This document shows positions 1-6,118 of a stretch of DNA of 9,368 bases, in pieces. The position numbers were made by a program, and so were the translations under genes. The notes beneath the pieces were generated by a model. It saw only the letters and a program-made list of their open reading frames with translations, was not told where the DNA came from and made no database searches. The stretch lies in NCBI GenBank assembly GCA_900541495.1, contig UQKC01000077.1, positions 1-9,368 of the forward strand, written 5' to 3'. The stretch is from an uncultured Ruminococcus sp. GTDB taxonomy: Bacteria; Bacillota; Clostridia; Oscillospirales; Ruminococcaceae. The first letter of the stretch is position 1. Each line of letters starts with the position of its first letter.

Positions 1-66
1 ATCAGAGTTTTTGCTTGATTTTTTGTATAGTTTTTAATTGGTGTTTAGTATAAATTTTTTGCAAAC

Positions 67-117
67 AAAACACCCCTGTTTTCAACGGTTTTTATCCGAT
101 GAAAACAGGGGTGTTTT
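67..117 (-). terminator. Bidirectional hairpin terminator downstream of the ABC operon
   Basis: Arms 67-83 and 101-117 form a perfect 17-bp inverted repeat (AAAACACCCCTGTTTTC and its complement) around a 17-nt loop. Each strand ends the stem in TTTT followed by a T-rich tail, so it can terminate in either direction. For the minus-strand ABC operon it is the first strong terminator, but it lies about 180 nt past the stop codon, with a repeat cluster in between. It may equally terminate a plus-strand gene lying left of the window. Confidence 0.75.
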
Positions 118-134
118 CTTTGAAATAATTGTTG

Positions 135-295
135 CCGAAAAATCGCTTCGCGATTCGGGACGGGAAACCCGTCCCTTACATTAATTTGTTCTGTACAGCG
201 TTTATGCATTGAATGGGCGGATATGGAATCCGCCCCTACGGGAATGCAGTTATCACCGTGAATTCGCGGAGCAAAATAATTACGCATTACGCATT
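135..295. repeat. Cluster of intergenic palindromic repeats (REP/MITE-like)
   Basis: Several short perfect hairpins follow one another. They are AATCGC-TTC-GCGATT (141-155, extendable by CCG/CGG at 135-158), GGGACGGG-AAA-CCCGTCCC (157-175) and GGGCGGAT with ATCCGCCC (215-235). A tandem ATTACGC ATTACGC ATT follows at 279-295. From memory, such GGGCGGAT and ATTACGCATT blocks recur in intergenic DNA of Ruminococcus-type genomes; that is recollection, not a search. An 80-codon open frame across 45-287 on the minus strand is only a readthrough of these repeats and is not annotated as a gene. Confidence 0.55.
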
Positions 296-297
296 GA

Positions 298-2067
298 TTA
301 TGCTGTGAGCGAAGCCGTATAGAGCTTGTAATAGTCGCCCTTTTTGGCGATAAGCTCGTCGTGCGTTCCGCACTCGGTTATGCCCTTGTTGGAAACATAC
401 ATTATCTTGTCGCAGTTTCTAATTGTCGAAAGTCTGTGCGCGATTATGAATGATGTTCTGCCCTTTAAAAGCATATCAAGTCCGTCCTGCAAAAGCTTTT
501 CCGTTTTTGCATCTATTGCGGAAGTGGCTTCATCGAGGATAAGTATCTTCGGGTCGCTCAGAAGCGTTCTTGCGAATGCGATAAGCTGTCTTTGACCCTG
601 CGAAAGAGATGCGCCGCGTTCGATTATCGGTGCGGAAAGTCCGCCCATATTTTCGATAAACTCCTCTGCACGGACTGTTTTTATTGCGCGCTTTATTTCG
701 TCCGCGGTCGCGTCAAGCTTGCCGTAACGGATATTGTCCTCGACCGTGCCGCTGAAAATTACGCTGTCCTGAAGCATTATGCCCATTTGCGAACGGAGCG
801 ATTTCAAGGTGACTTCTGAGATATCGTGACCGTCTATCAGCACTCTGCCGCCCGTTGTATCGTAGAAACGCGAGATAAGGTTTACAATAGTTGTCTTGCC
901 TGCACCGGTAGGACCAACGAGTGCAACGCTTTCGCCTGCTTTGATGTCGAACGAAAGGTCGTGAAGAATTTCCGCGCTCTCGTCATAGGAGAAGCAGACC
1001 TTGTCGAATGTGACATCGCCCTTTATTTCGGGCATTTCGGCAGCGTTTTCCTTATCCTTGACCTTAACGGGTTCGTCCATTGTTTCAAAGATTCTTTCGA
1101 GGTAGGAAACACCATTGACGAAGTTGTTGAAAAGGTTGGAGAGGTTCATTATCGGCTGCCAGAAGCGCGAAGCGTAACCACCCATTGCGACGATAGTACC
1201 GAGCGAGATATTCGCAGGACCTATCACGAGCAGACCGCAGAAATAGATCGCCGCCGAAATTACAGCCGAAATGGTATCGACAGATGGCCACAAAAGGTTG
1301 TTGTATGTAACGGCTTTCATCCATTTTTCGCGATAGGCTTCGGAAAGTCCCTGATAAATTTCAGCGTTTTCTTCCTCACGGACGAAAAGCTGTGTTACCT
1401 TTGCGCCGACAAGTCCCTCGTGGAGATATGCATTGAGGTTTGAACTTTTATTGTTTACTTCCTGCCAAGCCTTGCGCTGGCGCTTTTTTATAAGTCCGAT
1501 GATAAGTGCAAGCAGCGGAACGCCCGTCATTATAACAAGAGCCATTTGCCAATGCATTATGAACATAAAAATTACGATGAACACAAGGTTGAAAATTTCC
1601 AGCACGAAGTTGATTATTCCGTTGGAAAGGATATCCGAAACGCTGTTTACATAGTTGATAACGCGGACGAGAATTTTTCCGTGCGGACGGCTGTCATAAT
1701 ACTCGAACGAGAGCCTTTGGAGATGCTCGAAAAGGTCGGTTCTTATATCGAAGATGATATCCTGACCGACTGCGGTCATTATCCTTGAACGTATCGTTGC
1801 GAAAATTACACTGACGAGGATAGTAATCGTGAGCAGGACAGCCATTAAGATAAGCTGTGGGATATTCTTGTTCGGGATAGAATTATCGAGCGCATACTGC
1901 GTGATAACGGGCGAAAAAAGTCCGATTATTACAGACGCCGCTGAGAGCGAAAGCGCAAGTATCATCTTTTTCCGATATTTTTTTACATAGACAAGCGCAC
2001 GTTTGAGATGTCGGAAGTCAAAAGGGGTTTCAAGAGTTTCATCAACGTCGAATTTGTTTCTTGCCAT
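298..2067 (-). CDS. Heterodimeric ABC multidrug exporter, catalytic-site half (TMD-NBD; LmrD/BmrD/TM288-like)
   Basis: This 589-residue half-transporter has an N-terminal membrane domain of about six helices (roughly residues 35-57, 70-92, 150-171, 172-193, 259-283 and 285-305) fused to a nucleotide-binding domain (about 348-589). Visible motifs are Walker A GPTGAGKT (385-392), Q-loop Q433, signature LSQGQ (488-492), Walker B ILILDE with catalytic E513, and switch His H544. E513 and H544 are intact, but the signature departs from LSGGQ. This is the pattern of the subunit that supplies the consensus ATP site in heterodimeric exporters. By family it should export hydrophobic drugs, lipids or peptides across the cytoplasmic membrane; the substrate cannot be read from sequence. 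The start is supported by AAGGAGG (2076-2082) eight nt upstream. The ATG directly abuts the stop of the upstream gene (TAAATG), which indicates translational coupling. Length is normal for the family. Confidence 0.93.
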   Translation of the reverse strand: MARNKFDVDETLETPFDFRHLKRALVYVKKYRKKMILALSLSAASVIIGLFSPVITQYALDNSIPNKNIPQLILMAVLLTITILVSVIFATIRSRIMTAVGQDIIFDIRTDLFEHLQRLSFEYYDSRPHGKILVRVINYVNSVSDILSNGIINFVLEIFNLVFIVIFMFIMHWQMALVIMTGVPLLALIIGLIKKRQRKAWQEVNNKSSNLNAYLHEGLVGAKVTQLFVREEENAEIYQGLSEAYREKWMKAVTYNNLLWPSVDTISAVISAAIYFCGLLVIGPANISLGTIVAMGGYASRFWQPIMNLSNLFNNFVNGVSYLERIFETMDEPVKVKDKENAAEMPEIKGDVTFDKVCFSYDESAEILHDLSFDIKAGESVALVGPTGAGKTTIVNLISRFYDTTGGRVLIDGHDISEVTLKSLRSQMGIMLQDSVIFSGTVEDNIRYGKLDATADEIKRAIKTVRAEEFIENMGGLSAPIIERGASLSQGQRQLIAFARTLLSDPKILILDEATSAIDAKTEKLLQDGLDMLLKGRTSFIIAHRLSTIRNCDKIMYVSNKGITECGTHDELIAKKGDYYKLYTASLTA

Positions 2068-3834
2068 TTAAACCGCCTCCTTTTCGTCACCGTTCTGGAG
2101 CGTGTAAATTTCATAGTAATAGCCGTTTTTGTCCTGCATAAGCTCATTGTGAGTGCCGAACTGTGCGACTTTTCCGTCCTTGATTATCATAATTCTGTCA
2201 GCGTTCTTCGCGGAAGAGGTTCTCTGCGCGATGATAAGCTTTGTGCAGTTGAAATCAAGGTTTTTGAGGTTATGCTGGATCTGACGTTCGGTTTCGGTAT
2301 CGACTGCCGAAGTCGTATCGTCGAGGATAAGGATAGCAGGCTGCATTGCGAGCGCTCTTGCAAGGGAAATTCTCTGCTTCTGACCGCCCGAAAGACCAAC
2401 GCCGCGTTCGCCGACTATCGTATCATAGCCTTCCGAAAGCTTTGAAGCGAACTCGTCCGCATCGGCAAGCTTTGCGTATTTTTTCACCTCGTCAAGCGGC
2501 ATATCGGAATCGTAGAAAGCGATGTTGCCCTCGATCGTATCCGACCAGAGCAGAACGTCCTGCATCGCAACGCCGATGTTCTTTCGCAGGTCGTGGAGCT
2601 TGCGGTAACGGACATTCACGCCGTCAACGAGAACTTCGCCCGAGGTCACATCATAGCATCTTGGGATAAGGTTGATAAGGCTTGTTTTGCCCGAACCTGT
2701 TTCGCCCATAATTGCGATAGTTTCACCTGCGTTTATCTTGAAGCTGACGTGGAAAAGCACCTCTTTGCCCTCGTCATAGCCGAAGCTTACATCGCGGAAC
2801 TCGATCTCACCGTTAAGTCTGCCGTTCGTATCAACTGCATCTGCGCGGTCGGTAATGAGCGGACGTGAGTAGTAAACTTCGATTATCTTATTCGCCGAAG
2901 CGAGGAAATGCTGGAAGTCATTGATGAGCGCACCGACATTTCTCATCGGGTTGGAAAGCGTCCAGATAAGTCCGCTGAACGCAACATATACGCCCATTGT
3001 AATTCTGCTGTTGATGACGAAGATACCGCCGACGATGAGCAGTACAACAGAAAGAGCCTGCGCAAGCGTTTCAATATACGGGAAGAACGTGAGCCAAGTG
3101 AAAGCCGCGTCCTTGTTTGAAGCCGAATATTCGCTGTTCTTCTTTCCGAATTTTTCTATTTCGTAGTCCTCTCTTGCGAAAGCACGGACAACTCGGTTTC
3201 CTGCGATGTTTTCCTCTGCTGCGGAATTGAGCTTCGACATTCTCTCACGGAGGTCAACATACTTAGGACCAACTTTATCGCGGAAAATGTTTGATATGAT
3301 GAAGATAAGCGGAGTGAGCGCGATAAGGCTTACCGCAAGTATCGGGTCAAGGCAGAGAAAATACACTACAGTTGTAATGTAAAGCGCCATGCTTTCAACG
3401 AAAGTCTTGATTATCCATGCGACGGTGTGACGTACCATATCGAGGTCGCCCGAAAGTCTTGTCATAAGATCGCCCGTTGAGTGCTTGTCGTAGAAAGACA
3501 TATCCTGACACTCGGCGTTCTTGAAAAGGAAGCTTCTTATCTTTGAAAGCATACCCTGCGAACAGGTTTCAAAAAGCATATTCGATGTGAACTGCATAAT
3601 TGCCCTGAGGAGCGTAAAGCCGACAATGCAGCAGCAAAGACCGATCAGCAGACCCTTTTTCGTTTCGATATTTTCGGCAGCGTTGTCGTTGTAGATGAAA
3701 ATATCGACTATCTTGCTCGCAAAAGTCGGGTTAAGTATGTACATTATCTGACACACGACCGTAATGCAGAGCGCGAGGATATACCGCTTTCGGTAACCCT
3801 TTAAATTTTCCCATATCCATTTGATCTGGAACAT
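2068..3834 (-). CDS. Heterodimeric ABC multidrug exporter, degenerate-site half (TMD-NBD; LmrC/BmrC/TM287-like)
   Basis: This is the first gene of the exporter operon, 588 residues from the preferred start. About six membrane helices (TM1 near 16-36, TM2 61-82, TM5-TM6 near 251-297) precede a nucleotide-binding domain. Motifs are Walker A GETGSGKT (377-384), Q-loop Q425, a canonical LSGGQ signature (481-485), Walker B ILILDD with Asp506 where the catalytic Glu is expected, and Gln537 in place of the switch His. Asp and Gln at these places mark the degenerate-site subunit of LmrCD/BmrCD/TM287-288 exporters, so this half needs the downstream gene product for ATP hydrolysis. Start choice: ATG at 3832-3834 has AGGGAGG nine nt upstream (3844-3850). 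An in-frame ATG eight codons further up (3856-3858) gives 596 residues but has no good ribosome site. Gene order (degenerate half first) matches lmrC-lmrD and TM287-TM288. Confidence 0.92.
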   Translation of the reverse strand: MFQIKWIWENLKGYRKRYILALCITVVCQIMYILNPTFASKIVDIFIYNDNAAENIETKKGLLIGLCCCIVGFTLLRAIMQFTSNMLFETCSQGMLSKIRSFLFKNAECQDMSFYDKHSTGDLMTRLSGDLDMVRHTVAWIIKTFVESMALYITTVVYFLCLDPILAVSLIALTPLIFIISNIFRDKVGPKYVDLRERMSKLNSAAEENIAGNRVVRAFAREDYEIEKFGKKNSEYSASNKDAAFTWLTFFPYIETLAQALSVVLLIVGGIFVINSRITMGVYVAFSGLIWTLSNPMRNVGALINDFQHFLASANKIIEVYYSRPLITDRADAVDTNGRLNGEIEFRDVSFGYDEGKEVLFHVSFKINAGETIAIMGETGSGKTSLINLIPRCYDVTSGEVLVDGVNVRYRKLHDLRKNIGVAMQDVLLWSDTIEGNIAFYDSDMPLDEVKKYAKLADADEFASKLSEGYDTIVGERGVGLSGGQKQRISLARALAMQPAILILDDTTSAVDTETERQIQHNLKNLDFNCTKLIIAQRTSSAKNADRIMIIKDGKVAQFGTHNELMQDKNGYYYEIYTLQNGDEKEAV

Positions 3835-3915
3835 CGTGAACAGCCTCCCTTCAACCATCCAAAAATCCTATTGTTTTCTGAAACGTTCTGTAAATCGTTT
3901 TCAGCATCTTTGTGT

Positions 3916-3944
3916 ATTATAAGCTTTATATTTGAGTTTTTAAA
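3916..3944 (-). promoter_or_regulatory. Promoter of the ABC exporter operon
   Basis: On the minus strand a perfect TATAAT (3916-3921) is preceded after 17 nt by TTTAAA (3939-3944), a 4-of-6 match to TTGACA. The predicted leader is about 75 nt to the ATG at 3834. Within it, CTGAAACG (3878-3885) and CGTTTTCAG (3896-3904) form an inverted repeat with one bulged base, which could be an operator or weak hairpin. No regulator gene is adjacent in the window. Confidence 0.6.
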
Positions 3945-4293
3945 AGGGTAAAAAATAAACTTAGTCCGTCTTTTATACGGGAAAATTATGAATTATATTT
4001 AAACTGAGGAAACAATGGCGATTTGTGTCCAAATAACGGTACACACGGCAAAACAGCTTAAACGTTTAGAATGTTTTCCCTGCTTGATTTGCATAAAAGT
4101 AGACAATTTGAACGTGTCGACCGGTCCTCATTGATAAGCATTTTATATTAAATGAAACACCCATTTTCAAATTTTTTCTTTGAAAATGGGTCAGATTGAC
4201 GAAAAAATATATTGCATTTATGCAAATTGACAAAAAAGAATTTTATTACTGGATCGTTAAGAAAAACTGCCATTCTTATCCCGTCGACGCTAA
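3945..4293. other. Intergenic stretch without a convincing gene
   Basis: This AT-rich stretch separates the divergent ABC and sigma operons. It holds a 10-bp palindrome TAAACGTTTA (4059-4068), a perfect 13-bp hairpin (listed separately), and a TTGCAT-TT-ATGCAA palindrome (4212-4225). Two TTGAC(G/A)AAAAA direct repeats start at 4196 and 4227, 31 bp apart. A 39-codon ATG frame (4015-4134) with GAGG five nt upstream is the only small-ORF candidate, and nothing else supports it. No RNA gene could be recognised. Confidence 0.5.
4159..4191. other. Perfect 13-bp hairpin, possibly a decayed terminator
   Basis: ACCCATTTTCAAA (4159-4171) and its exact complement (4179-4191) flank a 7-nt T-rich loop. 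Composition resembles the terminator at 67-117 (AACACCC then TTTTC). However, neither strand has a T-run after the stem, so active intrinsic termination is doubtful. It may be a relic of a bidirectional terminator or a protein-binding site between the divergent operons. Confidence 0.45.
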
Positions 4294-4404
4294 GGAAACG
4301 CTGATTAATACGTTTTTGCCATTTTTCAAAATGTCCTCAAAGGCGTAAACTCGTACATTTCTCAAAATGGCAAAACGAACGCTTCGCTTTAATCAGCTTT
4401 TTCC
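4294..4404. mobile_element. MITE-like long inverted-repeat element, about 111 bp
   Basis: The left arm (4294-4333) and right arm (4356-4404) are imperfect inverted repeats over about 40-48 bp around a roughly 22-nt centre. The outer part pairs GGAAACGCTGATTAA with TTAATCAGCTTTTTCC. The inner part pairs CGTTTTTGCCATTTT with AAAATGGCAAAACG. The right arm has a few extra bases (around 4379-4388) not matched on the left. TAA flanks both ends directly (4291-4293 and 4405-4407), and the longer direct repeat CTAAGGAA occurs at 4290-4297 and 4404-4411, consistent with a target duplication. It encodes no transposase, so if mobile it is non-autonomous. The parent transposon cannot be named from this sequence. 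Confidence 0.6.
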
Positions 4405-4510
4405 TAAGGAACTTGATTTCTCACGTTCTGTTTCACCTTTTTGATGTGAATTGCGCCTTTTGATTTGTTACTGATTACGCTATTGCTGCACAACCTTTAG
4501 CCATAGTTTA

Positions 4511-4622
4511 GGGCGTTTCGCTCTCTGCGGAGAGCGACCAAAGGGCTTCCGCCTTCCGGACACCTGACGAGCTGTGCTCAGCTCGACCGGCTGCTTGGCT
4601 TTGCGATGTTCGGACAAACATC
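4511..4622. repeat. GC-rich hairpin array upstream of the sigma operon
   Basis: Three compact stem-loops occur in about 110 bp that are clearly more GC-rich than the surroundings. They are CGCTCTC-TGCG-GAGAGCG (4519-4536), CGAGCTG-TGCT-CAGCTCG (4568-4585) and GATGTT-CGGACA-AACATC (4605-4622). An ATTACGCATT block follows at 4635-4644, as in the repeat cluster near 279-295. The run looks like an intergenic structured repeat rather than a gene. A small RNA cannot be excluded, but I see no promoter or terminator that brackets it. Confidence 0.45.
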
Positions 4623-4659
4623 AGCTTTGCAAAAATTACGCATTTATAAAAATTCCATA

Positions 4660-4688
4660 TTGAAATCCGTCAAAAAATATTGTATAAT
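4660..4688 (+). promoter_or_regulatory. Promoter of the sigma/anti-sigma operon
   Basis: TTGAAA (4660-4665), a 17-nt spacer and TATAAT (4683-4688) form a near-consensus vegetative promoter with a leader of about 45 nt. The leader contains a perfect 10-bp palindrome CGTTCGAACG (4708-4717), then GGAGGT (4728-4733) six nt before the ATG. The motif is housekeeping-type, so basal transcription should not depend on the encoded ECF factor itself. Confidence 0.8.
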
Positions 4689-4739
4689 AAATTCCGACAA
4701 TTTCGGTCGTTCGAACGTTAAATAATTGGAGGTGTAAAT

Positions 4740-5228
4740 ATGTCTGCTGTCCCTCAGGGCTTCAATGAGCTTTACAAGCGAAATTATGCGGCTATTTACA
4801 GGGTATGCTACATATATATGCAGAATCAGCAGGACGCTGAGGACTGCACGGAAGACGCTTTTCTGAAAGTGATAAACACGGGAATGACGTTCAATAACGA
4901 AGATCACGAACGCGCGTGGCTGACGGTCACTGCTTCAAATATCTGCAAAGACAAGCTAAAGCACTGGTGGCGGAAAAAGACTGAAGATATTGCCGATCAC
5001 GAGGATATTGCCGCTGAAGAAAAGGACGCGGACGGTGATGTTCTTGAAGCTGTAAAGGCTCTTCCTGCGAAATACAAGGAAGTCGTCATACTTTTTTATT
5101 ACGAAGGCTACAAAACGGAAGAGATTGCAAAGCTTGTGAAAAAACCTGCTTCGACGGTGCGAAATCTTCTTCGTGATGCACGGGCGAAGCTAAAAACCGC
5201 ACTTGGAGGTGAATTTAATGAGCAATGA
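4740..5228 (+). CDS. ECF-type RNA polymerase sigma factor (sigma-70 family)
   Basis: This 162-residue protein has the compact two-domain layout of extracytoplasmic-function sigma factors. Region 2 spans about residues 8-78, with the typical core-binding and -10 recognition pattern (QDAEDCTEDAFLKV at 31-44, then WLTVTASNICKDKLK at 60-74). An acidic linker (about 81-100) follows. Region 4 spans about 101-155, with LPAKYKEVVILFYYEGY and a helix-turn-helix ending in TVRNLLRDARAKLK (139-152). It should direct core RNA polymerase to a small set of promoters, usually for envelope or stress responses. The start is fixed by GGAGGT six nt upstream. The next gene overlaps its end by 11 bp and has its ribosome site inside this coding region, so the two are probably translated together. 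The signal it answers to and its target promoters are not visible. Confidence 0.92.
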   Translation: MSAVPQGFNELYKRNYAAIYRVCYIYMQNQQDAEDCTEDAFLKVINTGMTFNNEDHERAWLTVTASNICKDKLKHWWRKKTEDIADHEDIAAEEKDADGDVLEAVKALPAKYKEVVILFYYEGYKTEEIAKLVKKPASTVRNLLRDARAKLKTALGGEFNEQ

Positions 5229-5877
5229 TATAAAAAAAGCGATAGATGATATAGATATCCCCGAGGGTGCAGAGGAAAGAATGTATGCGAACATTCTGAA
5301 AAAGGCTTCGGCAGAGAAGAAAAAGCCGAACATAAAGCTTTACACGAGTATATGTGCCGCTGCGGCGTGTGCGGCGATAGTTATAGTTTCGGCGACGATA
5401 ATGAAAAACAACAGTGATGCTGATATTGCTGTTGACGAAACGTCCGTCACCACGTCAGCTTCGACCTCTTCCGTGACAACAGAGCAGGAAGATATGGTCG
5501 AAGCCGGAAACCCATTTGCGAACGAATACACTTTTGACGATATCCTTGCGGCAGGGTTTGATATCACTCTCCCCGAAAACGCGGAAGTAACTGTCTGCAA
5601 TCTTTATGACGGCGATGCCGTTGTTCGTTTTTCAATTGACGGACATTTATACTATTATTCAATATCGAAAGATGACGGCGACTTTTCGGGAGTTTACGGA
5701 AAGATAGTCGAGAGCGAAAATATTTCGGACAATATAGTGCTTGACATCACGAGTGAAAATTATCTGAAAGCACATTGGAACGGAAACAAATACAATTATT
5801 ACCTCTGCAACACGGACGGTGCGGAACGTGATGCGATATCGCAGACTGCGCTGTTTCTGGCGGATCAGATACAATAA
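5218..5877 (+). CDS. Putative anti-sigma factor, single-pass membrane protein
   Basis: This 219-residue protein starts at ATG 5218, which has GGAGGT (5205-5210) seven nt upstream. An in-frame ATG five codons earlier lacks such a site. A charged cytoplasmic N-terminus (about 1-40) is followed by one membrane helix (about 42-61, rich in Ala/Ile/Val), a Thr/Ser-rich linker (about 73-90) and an extracellular domain (about 95-219) rich in Tyr and Asp. Coupling to an ECF sigma gene and this topology are the usual setting of an anti-sigma factor that holds the sigma at the membrane until an external cue arrives. The N-terminus has no HxxxCxxC zinc motif, so it is not a classic ZAS-type anti-sigma. 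The outer domain loosely recalls the DUF4367 class, but I cannot confirm that. Function is inferred mainly from context. Confidence 0.72.
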   Translation: MSNDIKKAIDDIDIPEGAEERMYANILKKASAEKKKPNIKLYTSICAAAACAAIVIVSATIMKNNSDADIAVDETSVTTSASTSSVTTEQEDMVEAGNPFANEYTFDDILAAGFDITLPENAEVTVCNLYDGDAVVRFSIDGHLYYYSISKDDGDFSGVYGKIVESENISDNIVLDITSENYLKAHWNGNKYNYYLCNTDGAERDAISQTALFLADQIQ

Positions 5878-5885
5878 AAATACTG

Positions 5886-5925
5886 AAGTGTATTCTATGT
5901 GAACAGCGTAGAATACACTTTTTTT
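5886..5925 (+). terminator. Intrinsic terminator of the sigma/anti-sigma operon
   Basis: A perfect 12-bp stem, AAGTGTATTCTA (5886-5897) with TAGAATACACTT (5909-5920), has an 11-nt loop. It runs directly into T7 (5919-5925), then A and four more T. It begins nine nt after the stop codon of the putative anti-sigma gene. Confidence 0.9.
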
Positions 5926-6035
5926 ATTTTCCAAAAAAATTTTTATTTTTACCCGACATTTTCATCTTCCCGATCGTTATATAAGCAGAAGGGCGAAAAA
6001 CGGTGCACAGTTCGGAACTCTTTTAAAATAAAAAT

Positions 6036-6089
6036 GCCAAGCTTTGATCGAATTCAAACCGATCAATTTTAATTCGATCAAAGCTCGGC
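6036..6089 (+). promoter_or_regulatory. Long leader hairpin before the first repeat protein
   Basis: GCCAAGCTTTGATCGAATT (6036-6054) and AATTCGATCAAAGCTCGGC (6071-6089) pair over 19 positions with one A-C mismatch, around a 16-nt loop. The stem ends 13 nt before the AAAGGAG ribosome site (6103-6109). An alternative pairing exists: AATTCAA (6051-6057) is an exact complement of TTGAATT (6095-6101), which touches the ribosome site. There is no T-run, so it is not a simple attenuator. It could be an mRNA-stabilising hairpin, a translational switch, or a DNA operator. No clear promoter was found upstream. CCGACA (5953-5958) with an AT-rich TTATAT at 5977-5982 is the best weak candidate. Confidence 0.5.
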
Positions 6090-6118
6090 GAGAATTGAAT
6101 TTAAAGGAGATAATCATT

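Noticed and set aside
45..287. 80-codon minus-strand open frame left of the ABC operon
   Set aside because: It runs through the terminator hairpin and the palindromic repeat cluster, has no ribosome site, and its peptide is just a translation of repeat DNA.
67..295. Regularly spaced hairpins as a possible CRISPR array
   Set aside because: The hairpins differ in sequence and spacing and there are no identical direct repeats with unique spacers.
826..1443. 205-codon plus-strand frame antisense to the first ABC gene
   Set aside because: It is opposite a full-length ABC half-transporter with all motifs, so it is a codon-bias shadow.
4644..4907. 87-codon minus-strand frame across the sigma promoter
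   Set aside because: It is antisense to the promoter and the start of a clear sigma factor gene, with no family resemblance.
6044..6118. Upstream in-frame start that would add 25 residues to the first repeat protein
   Set aside because: The extension is encoded by the leader hairpin, has no ribosome site, and would bury the signal peptide. AAAGGAG fits the start at 6119.
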